Shown in pieces: positions 12,201 to 23,023 of a stretch of DNA of 64,000 nt; position 1 is the stretch's first letter, and each line of letters begins with the position of its first letter. The stretch is from Whalleya microplaca (lineage: Eukaryota; Ascomycota; Sordariomycetes; Xylariales; Xylariaceae): assembly GCA_022497155.1 (NCBI GenBank), contig MU385726.1, positions 558,001 to 622,000 on the forward strand, written 5' to 3'. The position numbers and the translations under genes are program-made. A model generated the notes under the pieces. It did not search any database, was not told the origin of the DNA, and saw nothing but the letters and a program-made list of their open reading frames with translations.

Positions 12201-15200
12201 GTTGCCATATGACACCACAAACAGCTGAAGCCGCGATGCCGACGAAGCATGTTACGCAGTTTTCTTATTCTAGAGGCCAGTACTACCTGGACTAAGCCTT
12301 GCACGACGGTGTTCACTCTCTCACGTTGGTTCCATCTATTCGTGGAGAGTTCCGTTTTGAAACGGGCAACAGAAGCACTCATCAAGAATAGAAAGGTCGC
12401 TATGGTCTAGAGCTCCAGGCTTGGGGTTCATGACTAAGAATGGGATGACAACGCCGCCGGCCAGTCCTGCCAGTGGGGGTATAGTTTTGCTTAAAGACTA
12501 GCGAAGGTGAAACATTGGAGGCGGAAAGCCTTATCGAACTTGCCGTCCGGAGTCTCATTCCAGCTCAAGATCGTGATACATCCATCGTAGACTCCCACTT
12601 CTTCTAGGCTGATGCTTGAAAAATATAGTGGCGGCAACATATATGGAACTTCTAAAGATGGACTGCATACCTTAAGGCAGGTAGTTGTAAACTAAAAGTA
12701 GTCGCATCTAGCATGATCGATGTGCAGGCTTTTCTTAGTATTCGGCCGATGTATCTCGCTGATCGATCCCCACGTGTCTATGTTGGTGGCGGCTGTATCA
12801 AGATGCAAGCTGCCTTGCGTAGTCAAGCAAGGCAGCCAGTCTTTTGCGTGTGTCATGCAGGATCAACAATTGCCCAAATTCTCACCATTGCTGTCTCCAG
12901 TGCAATAGAGAGCCGCCACGGGTGTGAATCAGGATCGGTGAAAATTACGTAGTACCACTACCCAGCCAATAATTTACGTCGGGACCACTGGGTTTACAGG
13001 TCGTTGGGTACCCAAGGTATGTACCTAAACTGTTCAACGCCTGCACTGACCTGGCCCACCAAATCTATCTCCTTGGCACTACGCAGTAAAATTAATCCCT
13101 CCAATGCTCACCCTCCCGAGCTCCGCAATGGAGTTCAGATCGATTATCGAACTACAGTACATCAATGCAATGTGCTCTCAAGATCTCATCGGAGATCCTA
13201 TCGGGAAGTGCCACTACGTGAGTGCTGCGCAGATGAGGCCTGTTTGCTGCCTTTACGTTTGCAGCTTTGTATTGAGACGGCAAGGTACTGTAGCTTGCTT
13301 GACTACTTGGAATGAAGCATGACATGGACCTGGTGTCGTGTTGCACTTATACAAATATATCATCATCCTTACAAGCACATTCCCGCGGTCTGAGATGGCT
13401 TCGCGTATCGAAGTTGCTCCTGGTGTTTCTCGAGCAAAAAAAGCCTTTGAAGGAGACAGTCCGCCACAAACACCGCTAAGGTATGCCTTCAGTCAAAGAA
13501 ATAAGCGACTGTAATCTATCTTCGACAAATAGCCAGCCAAGACAGGGGGCCATGTACCCTTCGCAGCTGTTGCCAAGTTGCCCGGATTAAGCATATCCAA
13601 GCTTTCAGTATGAAACTGACCATGGCCTCGCATTTACAATGAGAGAACCAACCGAGTGGTCGAAGCAAGTTTTCACCATGTTTTCTTTCCCCGGGTCGCC
13701 GCTCAGTGGCCGGCCGCATTTCCAGCCAGTTTGAAAGACTCTGCAAGCGGACCCTCTCATTTCCACGCTGACAGGTTCTCTTGTGTCACCTCCCTAAACA
13801 AGGAACTACCTTCAAGCTTAAAGACAACATATGAGCAAGCACTATCGTGGATGTTTTGTTTCCTCAGCGTCGTCAGTGGCTGGAGGAATAGTGATTGATG
13901 CGGTAAGACTCTGTGCCTGTCTGCATACCCGACGCCTGCCAACTTTTTTCTACTTAAGCCTAGTTGTCTCTGTGGGCTTGCTGGCTTGCTACTTTCTAAC
14001 ATTCTATAATTACTATAACAACTATACTGCTAACAACCCTATACTCTGTAGCCTAGATTTGCTTTCACACCTACGAAGGAGTTCTCATAAGTATTCTCTA
14101 CAGCTCCACCTGCCAGGTAGGCAGGTCGGTTGCCTTAGTCAGATATAACCTACTATACATAGTAATCATAATTATCAGCTAATTTCTACTATAGATTGAC
14201 ACAGTATAACCCTCTCCCATATCCAGTAATAAGTGAGCTACACTAGTCTAACTCACTAGGAACATGACGAGATCCCGAAGACTACTTCCTTTGATGAGTA
14301 TACCCTCGCTGCTCTATTTACCTACCTGCAAGCGTGAGCTAGTCCTATCCGGCGGAGTGTTGTTTGTAATACGTAGTTTGAGCCTATACAATCCGAAGGA
14401 ACATGACTTTCCCCGTCACGTTGTACCAGAAAAGCTAGAGTTATGATGTGCCTTCTCCGTTTCGAAGTCGAACAAGTAACTAGCCTTGACCCGTGCCGTT
14501 GGAAATCAGCTTATCTGACCGATGTCTTAGAGATTGGCAGCATTGTGATGCTACGGCACCTGCCTGGGCTCTAAATCCCGACACTGAGACCAAGAAAAGT
14601 CGGGTTTCAACTTGGTGCTGTCTCAGTCACCGTACGCACTACATGTGCTCACGGTTACACTTCTAGAACAGCTACATCCTCTTTGATGCCTTTGCCTGTC
14701 ATGACACCTCGGTGTCAAGGCATGATGTCTCTTGAAAGGTTCACAACTGGTACTGGTAGTGCTCAGCATCAAAATTCTAAGCAATGATACAGACGTTCCT
14801 ATGCGCATCTGGCCTGATTAGGCTCCGCGAACCGATCTAGTCTGTGTCACCACACTTACGATCAGGATCTTCTTCCGCCTCCCGAGTGTCGGGCCGAGAC
14901 AACGTGTCCCGTACAGATCTACTGTCTAAGTTTCTTTTTTTACGTTTCAGTGCCGAACTACCAGGTCAATGTTCGATCCCTATTATACAAAGTGCCGGTA
15001 CCTCGCTGGGTGGAAATTACCGAACGAGCTATCCCTCGCGCTCTAGCTTTGTATGCGTGTGGACTATGTAATTCAGGAGGAGCACGATGTATAGACCTAC
15101 ACCGCATGTCCCCTGGCCCCCTCACGTTGCCAGCCGCGGAAGAGAGACACTAGCTCTTTAGCATTTACAGACACTGTCTTGAACTCTATCTTGATACCGT

Positions 15201-18177
15201 ACAACGGAGGCGTTGGATAGTTAGTTACAGATATATCGTGGTTACCGCTGTGGGGGTTGTACTACCTCCTGTACAGGACCCTACTTACCGTCTAGGGAGT
15301 TGGGAAAAAAACGATAAATGATCTACTGTGTTGGGTGTATGTTACCAAAAGCAGCGGACCTATTTCTTACTCATCAGTTGTTTTTTCCGCCTCACCATCA
15401 CGTTAACTCCCGGGCTTCCTCTCCTGACAAGAGAGATGAGGAGAGCTGACAGGTCGTACGTAGATGAGCGGTGGGTGGATGTAAGCGTGTCACTCGCGAC
15501 ATGTTCGGAGCTCTTGCGGAATTAGGAAAGGAGACACATACATCTCCGTTCCGTGCGAGGTCGATGTTCGTCTGGATTAACTTTCGTAAACTTTCTTGTG
15601 CCATCGGAGGTTCTAGAAGCAACAACGGCGATTGCCCTGTCTCGGCAACGTCTGATGCCTGGTGTCATGAAACGACAACTTGGCCACAGGCGGCTCTCAC
15701 CTTACCTCAACATCGGTGTGTAGTCATGTTAAACATGCACATAATAAATATCATGGATATATATATGTATGATGTAAGCATGCAGATGTCAGTATTCCCA
15801 TAATCGGACGACGAACGCTAATGACTTTCAAGGTTCTCTTTAGTCGTCGTTAATGTCCGAGCTGTATGCAACGTAGTTTTCTACGGGATGCATACATACG
15901 CAGGAAACGGATGTCTCACCCCGCAAAAGCACAATCTAGACACGCAGGAAGGCAGAGCATCCAGCCGTCTCTTGACGAGGCCAGCGCATGGATTCCCGCA
16001 TGAGCTGCTGTTGCTCCAATAGGTGCTCTGCGTAATAGCATATCTCGTGCCACGCTAGATTGGATTGTGCGAGCACGGCATCACGGCTGCGTCGATGCTG
16101 TACGCTGGTCGATATGCGAACATACCTAATAGGGCATGTGTCTTTACCGGGATTCTACGAACCGACATGTGAAGCGTCAAATCTATAGTATTACATGGCT
16201 CAGCTCAGAAAGGCGGAGGGGAGCACATGCTAATGTCTATTTTGCACCTGGAAGGAAGGCATCATGACATGGAAGGAATCTAGGGGGATCTGGAACACAT
16301 CTTGAGAACCACACGATGATGGATTTACGTAAGCTCGTGATGCGCATACCGCGTGCTAGTCTAATTCTTCAACAAAGAACGGCCTCGGCAGGCAAGAGAC
16401 GGATGATCCGGCTCGCTCCCCTCGTGAGCCCTTCGACCTTACACCGAGATAGCCGACGTCGAGCAACGGACCTTACTTTGCTGTCTATCCTATGTGTATA
16501 GGTAACGGTGGCAACAGCCCTTGGGAATCGCGAGGCCGGCTTGCCTGCCTCCCTAGTAGAGCAACCTTCTCTTCTCTTGCTCCGGCAGTCCCTTCTAGAT
16601 CGAGGATAGGCAAGTAGGGCAGGTATACACGACATCTTGAGATCAACCCCAGACGAGTAGATTTTCAGCTCTTTCTCGGCTAGCTGCCGCCACTAGCCAG
16701 GTATGTACCCCGCAGGCAGGCAGCCAGCCGGTGCTACCGGCCGTCGTCGCTGGTGTGTTAGATATGTAAAGATGCAATGCTCGTGAAGAGGCTCGGGACA
16801 TGTAGGCCCGCTGCCCGCCTGGGGTGCATACAGCCACCACTGCAGCCACCGCAGCACAGCACAGCATAGGATAGCATAGTAGACACCCCAAGTACCTGGC
16901 GCGCTCTGTTTGGCTCAGGTGCTTATCCGAGGAACTCTGAGTGGCGCTTGATAAACGAGAGGCTGCAGTAGACAGGCAGATAGCCAGCAAGAGACTCAAC
17001 CCCATATTGGCCGGGAGGTGGTCGCATGGGATCGCATGCGTGTTCATGGCGGAGAAATGATATACATATGTGCCTGAGAGATCGTCGTATGGGTAGACAG
17101 ACACGACAGGTGGCTGGCTGCTGAAGTGGCTCACAACGTATCGAAGTCTTCTCTAGACGTAGCTATTATATACCTACTGCCTTTCTGGATCCCGAGTGAT
17201 ATCTTGTGTCTTTATCTTTGTGAACTAATAGAGTGGCCCTCGGATGCAGATATGAAGAAACAGGAAGAAACTAATCTATACCATTGTAACAGCGCAGGTT
17301 CCTAACCGACGCTACCTGCCTCAACCAAAAGCAGCATTGGTTAATGGGGCAGTCACTCGGCCAGAAAAATCTCTGCGGGAGTTTTTCGAAGGTTCCGGAG
17401 TTCAAGCCACGCTGCAAGAGCTTGAAAATTCCGGTTCTGAGCTTTTTTGTGTATTAAACTCTTACTTATCTGGGCTTTGCATCTTCTTTAGTAGGCTTAT
17501 CGTATATCATTCCGTACGTAGTTATAGTCACAGGTTTCTTGGAGTATTTTTTCAAAAGCTACTACATCTTTAAGAAACTGTCCGTCTGGATCCTTCATTT
17601 TATATAATGCAGCCTTTTCCTCGTCTCCGAGGAGTGCCACCTTCGAGGCAGCCAGTAGACCGTGCGTATAGACGGACAGTTCTACTCTATGCTACTGAAA
17701 AAAGCCCATAGGTTGTTTCAGCCCACGGGTCAGAGGTGCATATGTAGTCCACGGGAATGCGCTTCTGAGTTTCTGTCACCATGGGGGGTAATAGTTAGAG
17801 TGCCTTTATGTACGTAAATAGAACTCGGCGGAGCAGTTGCTCCAAGAGCCTTTAGCTTAGAAGAGATCTCTGGGGCTGCTGTAAAGGAGATCACTTGGAC
17901 TTTACCTTTTGACAGCTCTAATTGGCAACTATTGGTGACGGCAGCCCCTGAATGATCATTGCCCACACTGTAACTATATTAACCTCGAAGTACATCAACC
18001 GACGCACATAGCCAGCCAAGACGTAGAGATAGAATTGCACTTGGAAACAAGTTTAATACCTAGCCATCACTGATCAAAGGCTTGTTGAAGATAGAAAGAT
18101 TGCTGATATTCCTTGATTTATTTACACGTTTACCATACTTCCCCATTCTGAGGACCACCACCCCAAACACTAAGCCC
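9201..18177. other. Gene-poor stretch, 9 kb
   Basis: The longest stretch without a supported gene. Open frames here are short, often lack an ATG and carry no recognisable domain. Notable items are an inverted repeat GACACC-TC-GGTGTC near 14703-14716, AT-rich tracts around 13.95-14.25 kb, and an 80-codon frame at 17730-17966 (-) with gene-like amino-acid composition but no start. It could be decayed repeat DNA, but no element ends were identified. Confidence 0.45.
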
Positions 18178-19054
18178 TCATGACGCCGGTGCCGCCTCAG
18201 CCTGGGCCGCCCGCACCGAAGGCGGGTCGACGGACTTGCCCAGCGGCGGCTGGCCGCGGTCCCGTAGGATGGGGTAATGTGCGTAGATCTGCTTCGTCCG
18301 CAGGTGGACGGGTATCTGGTCCTTGTGGGCGTCGGGGATGGTCTTCTCGAGTTTCTGTAGCGCGCATTAGCCGGGCAGACCTCCTCGAGCCCGCGAGACC
18401 CCAAGCATACTAAGTTGTCGAACACGCATTGGTTGAGCTTCCACTCGTCCTTGCGGCACTGCCACAGCTGGTGGTTGTTGTTGTCCAGACACTGCCAGTG
18501 CTTGCGGAAGGTCTCTAGACAGTGCTTGTTCAGGTCCTCGATCCTGCGGTAGTTTACTGCGGTTAGCGAGCGCGCTCTGTTACATCATGCTTGCTATGCG
18601 GAGCCGCGGGCAGGCTGTCTAGTAGGGAATTCGGCTCTCGGGAGTAGTCGACAGCATCTGCTCATTATAGTTGCGACGGGGGCTGACATACACGCTGGCG
18701 GCGCATCTGGTGACTCTGCGGCCCTCCTTCAGACACTCGAACTCGCCCTTGCCGGGGTTCTCGGTCTTGCACTGCATGTAGTCATCGTTATACGGTCGGC
18801 ACCGGGCGCCGATGAAGAAGGAAGCGGAGAGGAGAGGCGCGGAGGTGGCTCCGACCTCCTTGACCGGGGGGATCGAGTCCGGGAGGGGAGTGGTGTCGTA
18901 GAGAACCTGCTGGTTGAAGCTATGAGCGCAGTTAGCGATGCTTGCTTGCTGTTATGTAGTGTTGAGGGAGCACGAGAACGGGTTGGGAGGCAATTGTTGG
19001 TCCGATGGGTCGAATAGTTTAGTATAGAACGTACACTGGCTTCCGGGCCGCCAT
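18178..19054 (-). CDS. nuo-20.8: NADH:ubiquinone oxidoreductase 20.8 kDa subunit (NDUFA8 homologue)
   Basis: Four exons (19054-19035, 18919-18692, 18543-18411, 18354-18178) give 185 residues, the usual size for the fungal subunit. It is an accessory subunit of mitochondrial complex I facing the intermembrane space, with a double CHCH fold. The sequence shows MAARKPVFNQQVLYDTTPLP at the N-terminus and the family's cysteine pattern: ARCRPYNDDYMQCK, FECLKEGRRVTRC, then KHCLETFRKHWQC and WQCRKDEWKLNQC. The first exon is only 20 bp, and all three introns restore the family frame. It is transcribed divergently from the NUP57 gene, with about 600 bp between the start codons. No presequence is expected, because CHCH proteins enter through the MIA pathway. 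Confidence 0.95.
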
Positions 19055-19658
19055 GGCTGCGATATCGTCGAGGTTCTCTGCGAAGTCGTTCGTGGTATGG
19101 GGAAGCTTGGGAAATGGAGCAGTTCGATGGGTTGAGGTGAGGTCAGCAAATCGGGGACACTGATTGGCTTCTGATTGATTGAGGCTGAATTATGTACCTA
19201 TGTAGCTACGTACTGATATCAGCCACTTAAGTCAGCCACACTTACCCCAGTAGAGGTACGTACTACCGGGAGCTATGTAAACTGCACCTAGCTGACCCAG
19301 CTACCTGAAGCTGGGCATTTGTTTTCGCAATGAAATTTATACATAGCTGGAGAGGATCGTAGGTAACTTCGGTGATGATCAGGACATAACCACCAGCAAC
19401 CATCGTCGATATCCGATTATAATATCGAGAGCGATTAATGCACAGTCCTGGATACGGCCTACAAATAGGACTATTTGCCATTTAACAAACCGTCATGACC
19501 TGAGACCCAAACTTTTTTACGCGACGACATTCCATGCTCACTCCTCCCACAACAACTGTCTCTCACAGTCTCTCACAGTCTCACGTTGTTCCCTTGCCGA
19601 GCGCCCCATTGCTAGCAGTGCTTTTTCTTGATAGTTGAGTTCGAGCCTGACCATCGCC
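19055..19658. promoter_or_regulatory. Shared divergent promoter, nuo-20.8 / NUP57
   Basis: The 604 bp between two divergent start codons. It contains a pyrimidine-rich repeat of CTCTCACAGT at about 19556-19583 just upstream of NUP57, typical of fungal CT-rich promoter tracts. No specific factor site is claimed. Confidence 0.55.
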
Positions 19659-21118
19659 ATGTCCGCCTTCGGCGCCCAGGCGTCGCCGTTCGCCTCCGTC
19701 AACAAAAGCCCCTTCGGTCAACCTGCGAATAACTCTGCCAGCAGCCTCTTCGGCCAGCCCCAGAACCAGTCGCAGCAACCCCAGAACCAACAACCACAGT
19801 CCAATCTATTCGGTGGAAGCATACTGGGCAGCCAGACGCAGAATCAACCACAGACGAGTGCCTTCGGGAGTGCACTCGGTCAACCGCAGAACCAACAAAC
19901 CAGCGCTTTTGGAAGTGCTCTTGGTCAACCGCAAAACCAACAAACCAGTGCCTTCGGAAGTACACTTGGCCAGCCGCAAAATCAACAGACCAATGCATTC
20001 GGCGGAAGCATGATGAATAAGCCTCAGAATCAACAGCCAAGTGTGTTCGGAAGTCTGCTTGGCCAGCCGCAGAGTCAGCCGCAGAATAATGCGTTTGGTG
20101 GAAGTCTACTGAACCGGCCACAAAATCAGAACCAACAGCAGCCGCAGCAGCAATATGGTACCTCGAGTTTTCTTAATGCGAGCCAGGCACCACAGCGCTC
20201 GAGCGTGATATGGGAGCCAGGCCGCGAGACCACGAGTAAGCTCACTTCGATTTTAGTACTATTCTTTTCGTAGATATCGAGCTGATCTTACCTACCACAG
20301 TCAACAAGCCGGTCAGTGTCCAGTTTGAGAACATATTCAACAAATGGCACCCCCAACACCCGAACACCGTCTTCAAGTATTATTTCTATAACAAGGTCGA
20401 CCAGTCAGCCGTGCCTTTCTTCCAACCCGGGCCCGGAGAAGATCCCCGAGAATGGGAACAGGCCGTCCACGACAAGCCGGGACCGGGATACATGCCCGCG
20501 CTAGCCACCGGCTTCAACGCAGTCGCCGGCCGGCTCCAGATGCAGATGCAGGTGCTCGCCAAGTACCGGCAGGCCCTGCACTCCATCAACTCCAGCCTGG
20601 ACGCGATCCTGTCGAAGCACGATCTGCAGACGAGCGTGCGCGCCCTCAATGCCCGACGGAAGCATGCGCTGTTGCGCCAGCGGTGCCTGGCGCTGGCGAG
20701 CAAGGTCCAGGTGTTGCGGAATCGCGGCTACGCTTTGGACAAGGAGGAGGACGAGCTGAAGACGAAGCTGGAGACGCTGGACCGCCGCATGACGGACCCG
20801 GCGCTCAGCGCGCGGACGGAGGAGCTGTGGAGCCGTCTGTTGCTGCTGAGAGGATATGCGGATCATCTCGAGAACGAGGTGAACCGACGTGGCGCGGAAG
20901 CGCAGGAGGGACTGGGTGAAGAGGCTGAGGCTAAAGCCAAGAAGGTAGGTTTACTGACATCCTTAATCGTACGATTTTGTAGGTCAGTACTGACTTGGTG
21001 ATCACAGATCCTGGAAGACTACGACAAGCAACTGCAGACGCTCAAGGCGCAGGTCGACGCGATAAAGAAAGACTACGATGAATGGCAGGCTGAGGCTAAT
21101 CCGCCCTCAAAGAAGTAG
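19659..21118 (+). CDS. NUP57: FG-repeat nucleoporin NUP57 (NUP54 homologue)
   Basis: Three exons (19659-20235, 20301-20944, 21008-21118) give 443 residues. The N-terminal 190 residues are a GLFG/FG domain rich in Gln, Asn, Pro and Ser, with units such as SAFGSALGQPQNQQT. A structured part follows (about 195-443): the Nup54 alpha/beta region (VSVQFENIFNKWHP, FFQPGPGEDPREWE) and a helical coiled coil ending in ILEDYDKQLQTLKAQ. In yeast, Nup57 joins Nsp1 and Nup49 to form the central transport channel of the nuclear pore. The start is the ATG at 19659, which opens directly into the FG domain. The last intron is 63 bp and the frame is continuous across both joins. Confidence 0.93.
19857..20000 (+). 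repeat. 45-bp coding tandem repeat in NUP57 FG domain
   Basis: About three near-identical 45-base units each encode a 15-residue FG module (consensus SAFGSALGQPQNQQT). Later copies are more diverged. The DNA similarity suggests recent unequal exchange or slippage inside the FG domain. Confidence 0.75.
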
Positions 21119-21748
21119 ATGGAGAATGGAGGGCTACGATACCATGTACACGGGGGTTGACGAAGTCTAATCATAATGCATCGGATTTCTGTACTGTTGG
21201 AGACTTGATCTTGATGAGCGAGCGAGCGCTTTGTGTGTACGCATAGCTCTGGCTATAGGAAACTTGCAAAAAGGCCCGGCGTTCGGGGATGTCTGCTTCC
21301 CGGTACTGGAAGGTGGCATCCTGACTTGATATCATGAAACGTTTGTAACCATCTTGGTTCTCCTTCCGACCGTGATACTCTATGTTTGAGACATGTTATA
21401 GCCCGTCTTGATGAAGAGAGGACGCAGAGAGGACGTAAAATCGTATCGATTCTAACGAGTACGTGGTGATGTACCGGCTCCGGTGCCAGTCTATGCACAT
21501 ATGATACACCCCGAAAGCATGCTGCTATGCAATCCCTATGTATACTACCCGCCCAGAACCATTACCACTCGCCTTATCCAGGCAGTCTTCCGGTGTCTGT
21601 CTATACCGGGAACGGGCCCTATCCGTCCTGTGAATACCCCATGCTTTTGTCCATCCTACCCTGTCTGTTGTCGGCTGCCCCTGGTGTTTTTAAAAAGCAG
21701 CCCTCAATCGTCCAACGGATGATCAAACAATAATGAGCACACCACCTC
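21119..21748. other. Convergent intergenic region NUP57 / TOM5
   Basis: 630 bp between two convergent genes; presumably both 3' UTRs. No gene seen. Confidence 0.5.
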
Positions 21749-22054
21749 CTAGAAGATGCTCGAGACGACGTCAACGACGAAGGGAGCTGCGCACCATATT
21801 TGTCAGTGGGTGAAGTGGTGTTCGCAAATACAAGTAGGGTTTGCCGATGGTGGCAGAGAGCTTACAGAAGTAGAGTAGGACACTGGCGACGACGAAGCGC
21901 TCGACGGTGGAGCTGGCCTCGACCTCGAGCGCCGCGATCTCTTCCTTAGAGAGTTGAGGGGGCCCGACTGTGATATTGCGCGGTCAGCTGTCGCGTACCT
22001 AATATGTACTTTCTCAATTGGGATATCCCGTCAGGACTTACATCCGCCGAACAT
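21749..22054 (-). CDS. TOM5: Mitochondrial import receptor subunit Tom5
   Basis: Three exons (22054-22042, 21967-21866, 21786-21749) encode a 50-residue protein starting MFGGFGPPQLSKEEI and ending SPFVVDVVSSIF. The short acidic N-terminus followed by one C-terminal membrane segment (about 29-48, VVASVLLYFSPFVVDVV) is the layout of fungal Tom5, a tail-anchored subunit of the TOM complex in the mitochondrial outer membrane that helps stabilise it and pass preproteins on. The first exon is 13 bp and the last 38 bp, so gene finders are likely to miss it. All three pieces join in frame at good GT-AG sites. It is divergent from the glycine decarboxylase gene. Confidence 0.88.
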
Positions 22055-23023
22055 CTTGGATGGTTCTGTACTTGTGTATATCTGATGATTTGGGGGTATT
22101 TGTGCTAGTGCAGTTGTCTTGGCTAATGCACGTTCGTAAGGCTGTGTGGAATATTGGCACGAGACAACAGTGACAAGAAGTGACGATATCGCTAGAAATT
22201 TTTATTGGCGATAACCGATAAGCAAGCAGCTGAAAGCAGTACATAGGTTAGCAGGCCAGCAAGAAGAGCTCCCCACGCCCGCTGGCTCGGTTAACCTACC
22301 TATCAGCCTATGTACATAAGCTGTTACAGTGCCAGAGTGCTTAAATCCCCCCCCTCCAGCCCTGCAAGGAACGCTCGGGACTCATACCTATCTGCCCTAG
22401 GCGGGTACCGAATAGCCACTAAGACGCAACGGGCATAGCGGCCGTCATCGAGACATGCCACATGCGGGCAGGCGTTGACAGCCCGCAAATCACACCACTG
22501 CAGTTCTGCAGATTCGAACTGGAGGCGCTATCTGTGTGCAAGTGGTCCCGAAAAGTCCCGCCACCACACCACGGCCTACGCTTATCGGTATCTCCAGTAG
22601 CCCGATGACGGCTGTATACACAAAAAAAAAAAAATTAATCCCATTATCTGCCTCTACCTGAGATTACATATCTATCTCTCACATGCCTGCCTGTTTGTAA
22701 TTGGTAGCCGCGATCCTTCACTCACCGTCTTTCTAAAAATCACAGAGCTGTTGAAGAAGCTCTGGTCTCTTCTCCATTCGATTCTCGGACGTTGCACCGC
22801 TGTACCGAGTGTTCAATTGGCTTTCTCGACTTACATGAAGGGGGGGGCCTAATAAGCATGACCGCATGAGCTCAAGCTAGCCATTGTAACCCTTGAGCCA
22901 ACCCTCCAGCGTTGCATATTACTTGACCTATAACCTGTGAGACTCGACGGGTTATAATACAGGAAGCTCTCTCACCTTAGTTTTTGCGGTATCGGACTGG
23001 TGCTGGAACACCTTACTGCCAAT
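22055..23023. promoter_or_regulatory. Shared divergent promoter, TOM5 / GCV2
   Basis: About 970 bp between divergent starts of two mitochondrial genes. It contains a run of 13 A at 22622-22634 and CT-rich stretches. No specific factor sites are claimed. Confidence 0.5.

Noticed and set aside
12137..12382. 81-codon minus-strand frame with an ATG, basic helical composition and a CxxC
   Set aside because: Plausible small protein but no family, no neighbours and no signal to confirm it; left out of the features.
16643..17134. 163-codon minus-strand frame with Ala- and Cys-rich hydrophobic stretches
   Set aside because: It begins with GTG, has no recognisable family or splice partners, and contains simple-repeat-derived sequence; not enough to call a gene.
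17730..17966. Minus-strand frame of about 80 codons with protein-like composition
   Set aside because: No ATG and a stop just upstream, with no matching splice partner found; may be a remnant.
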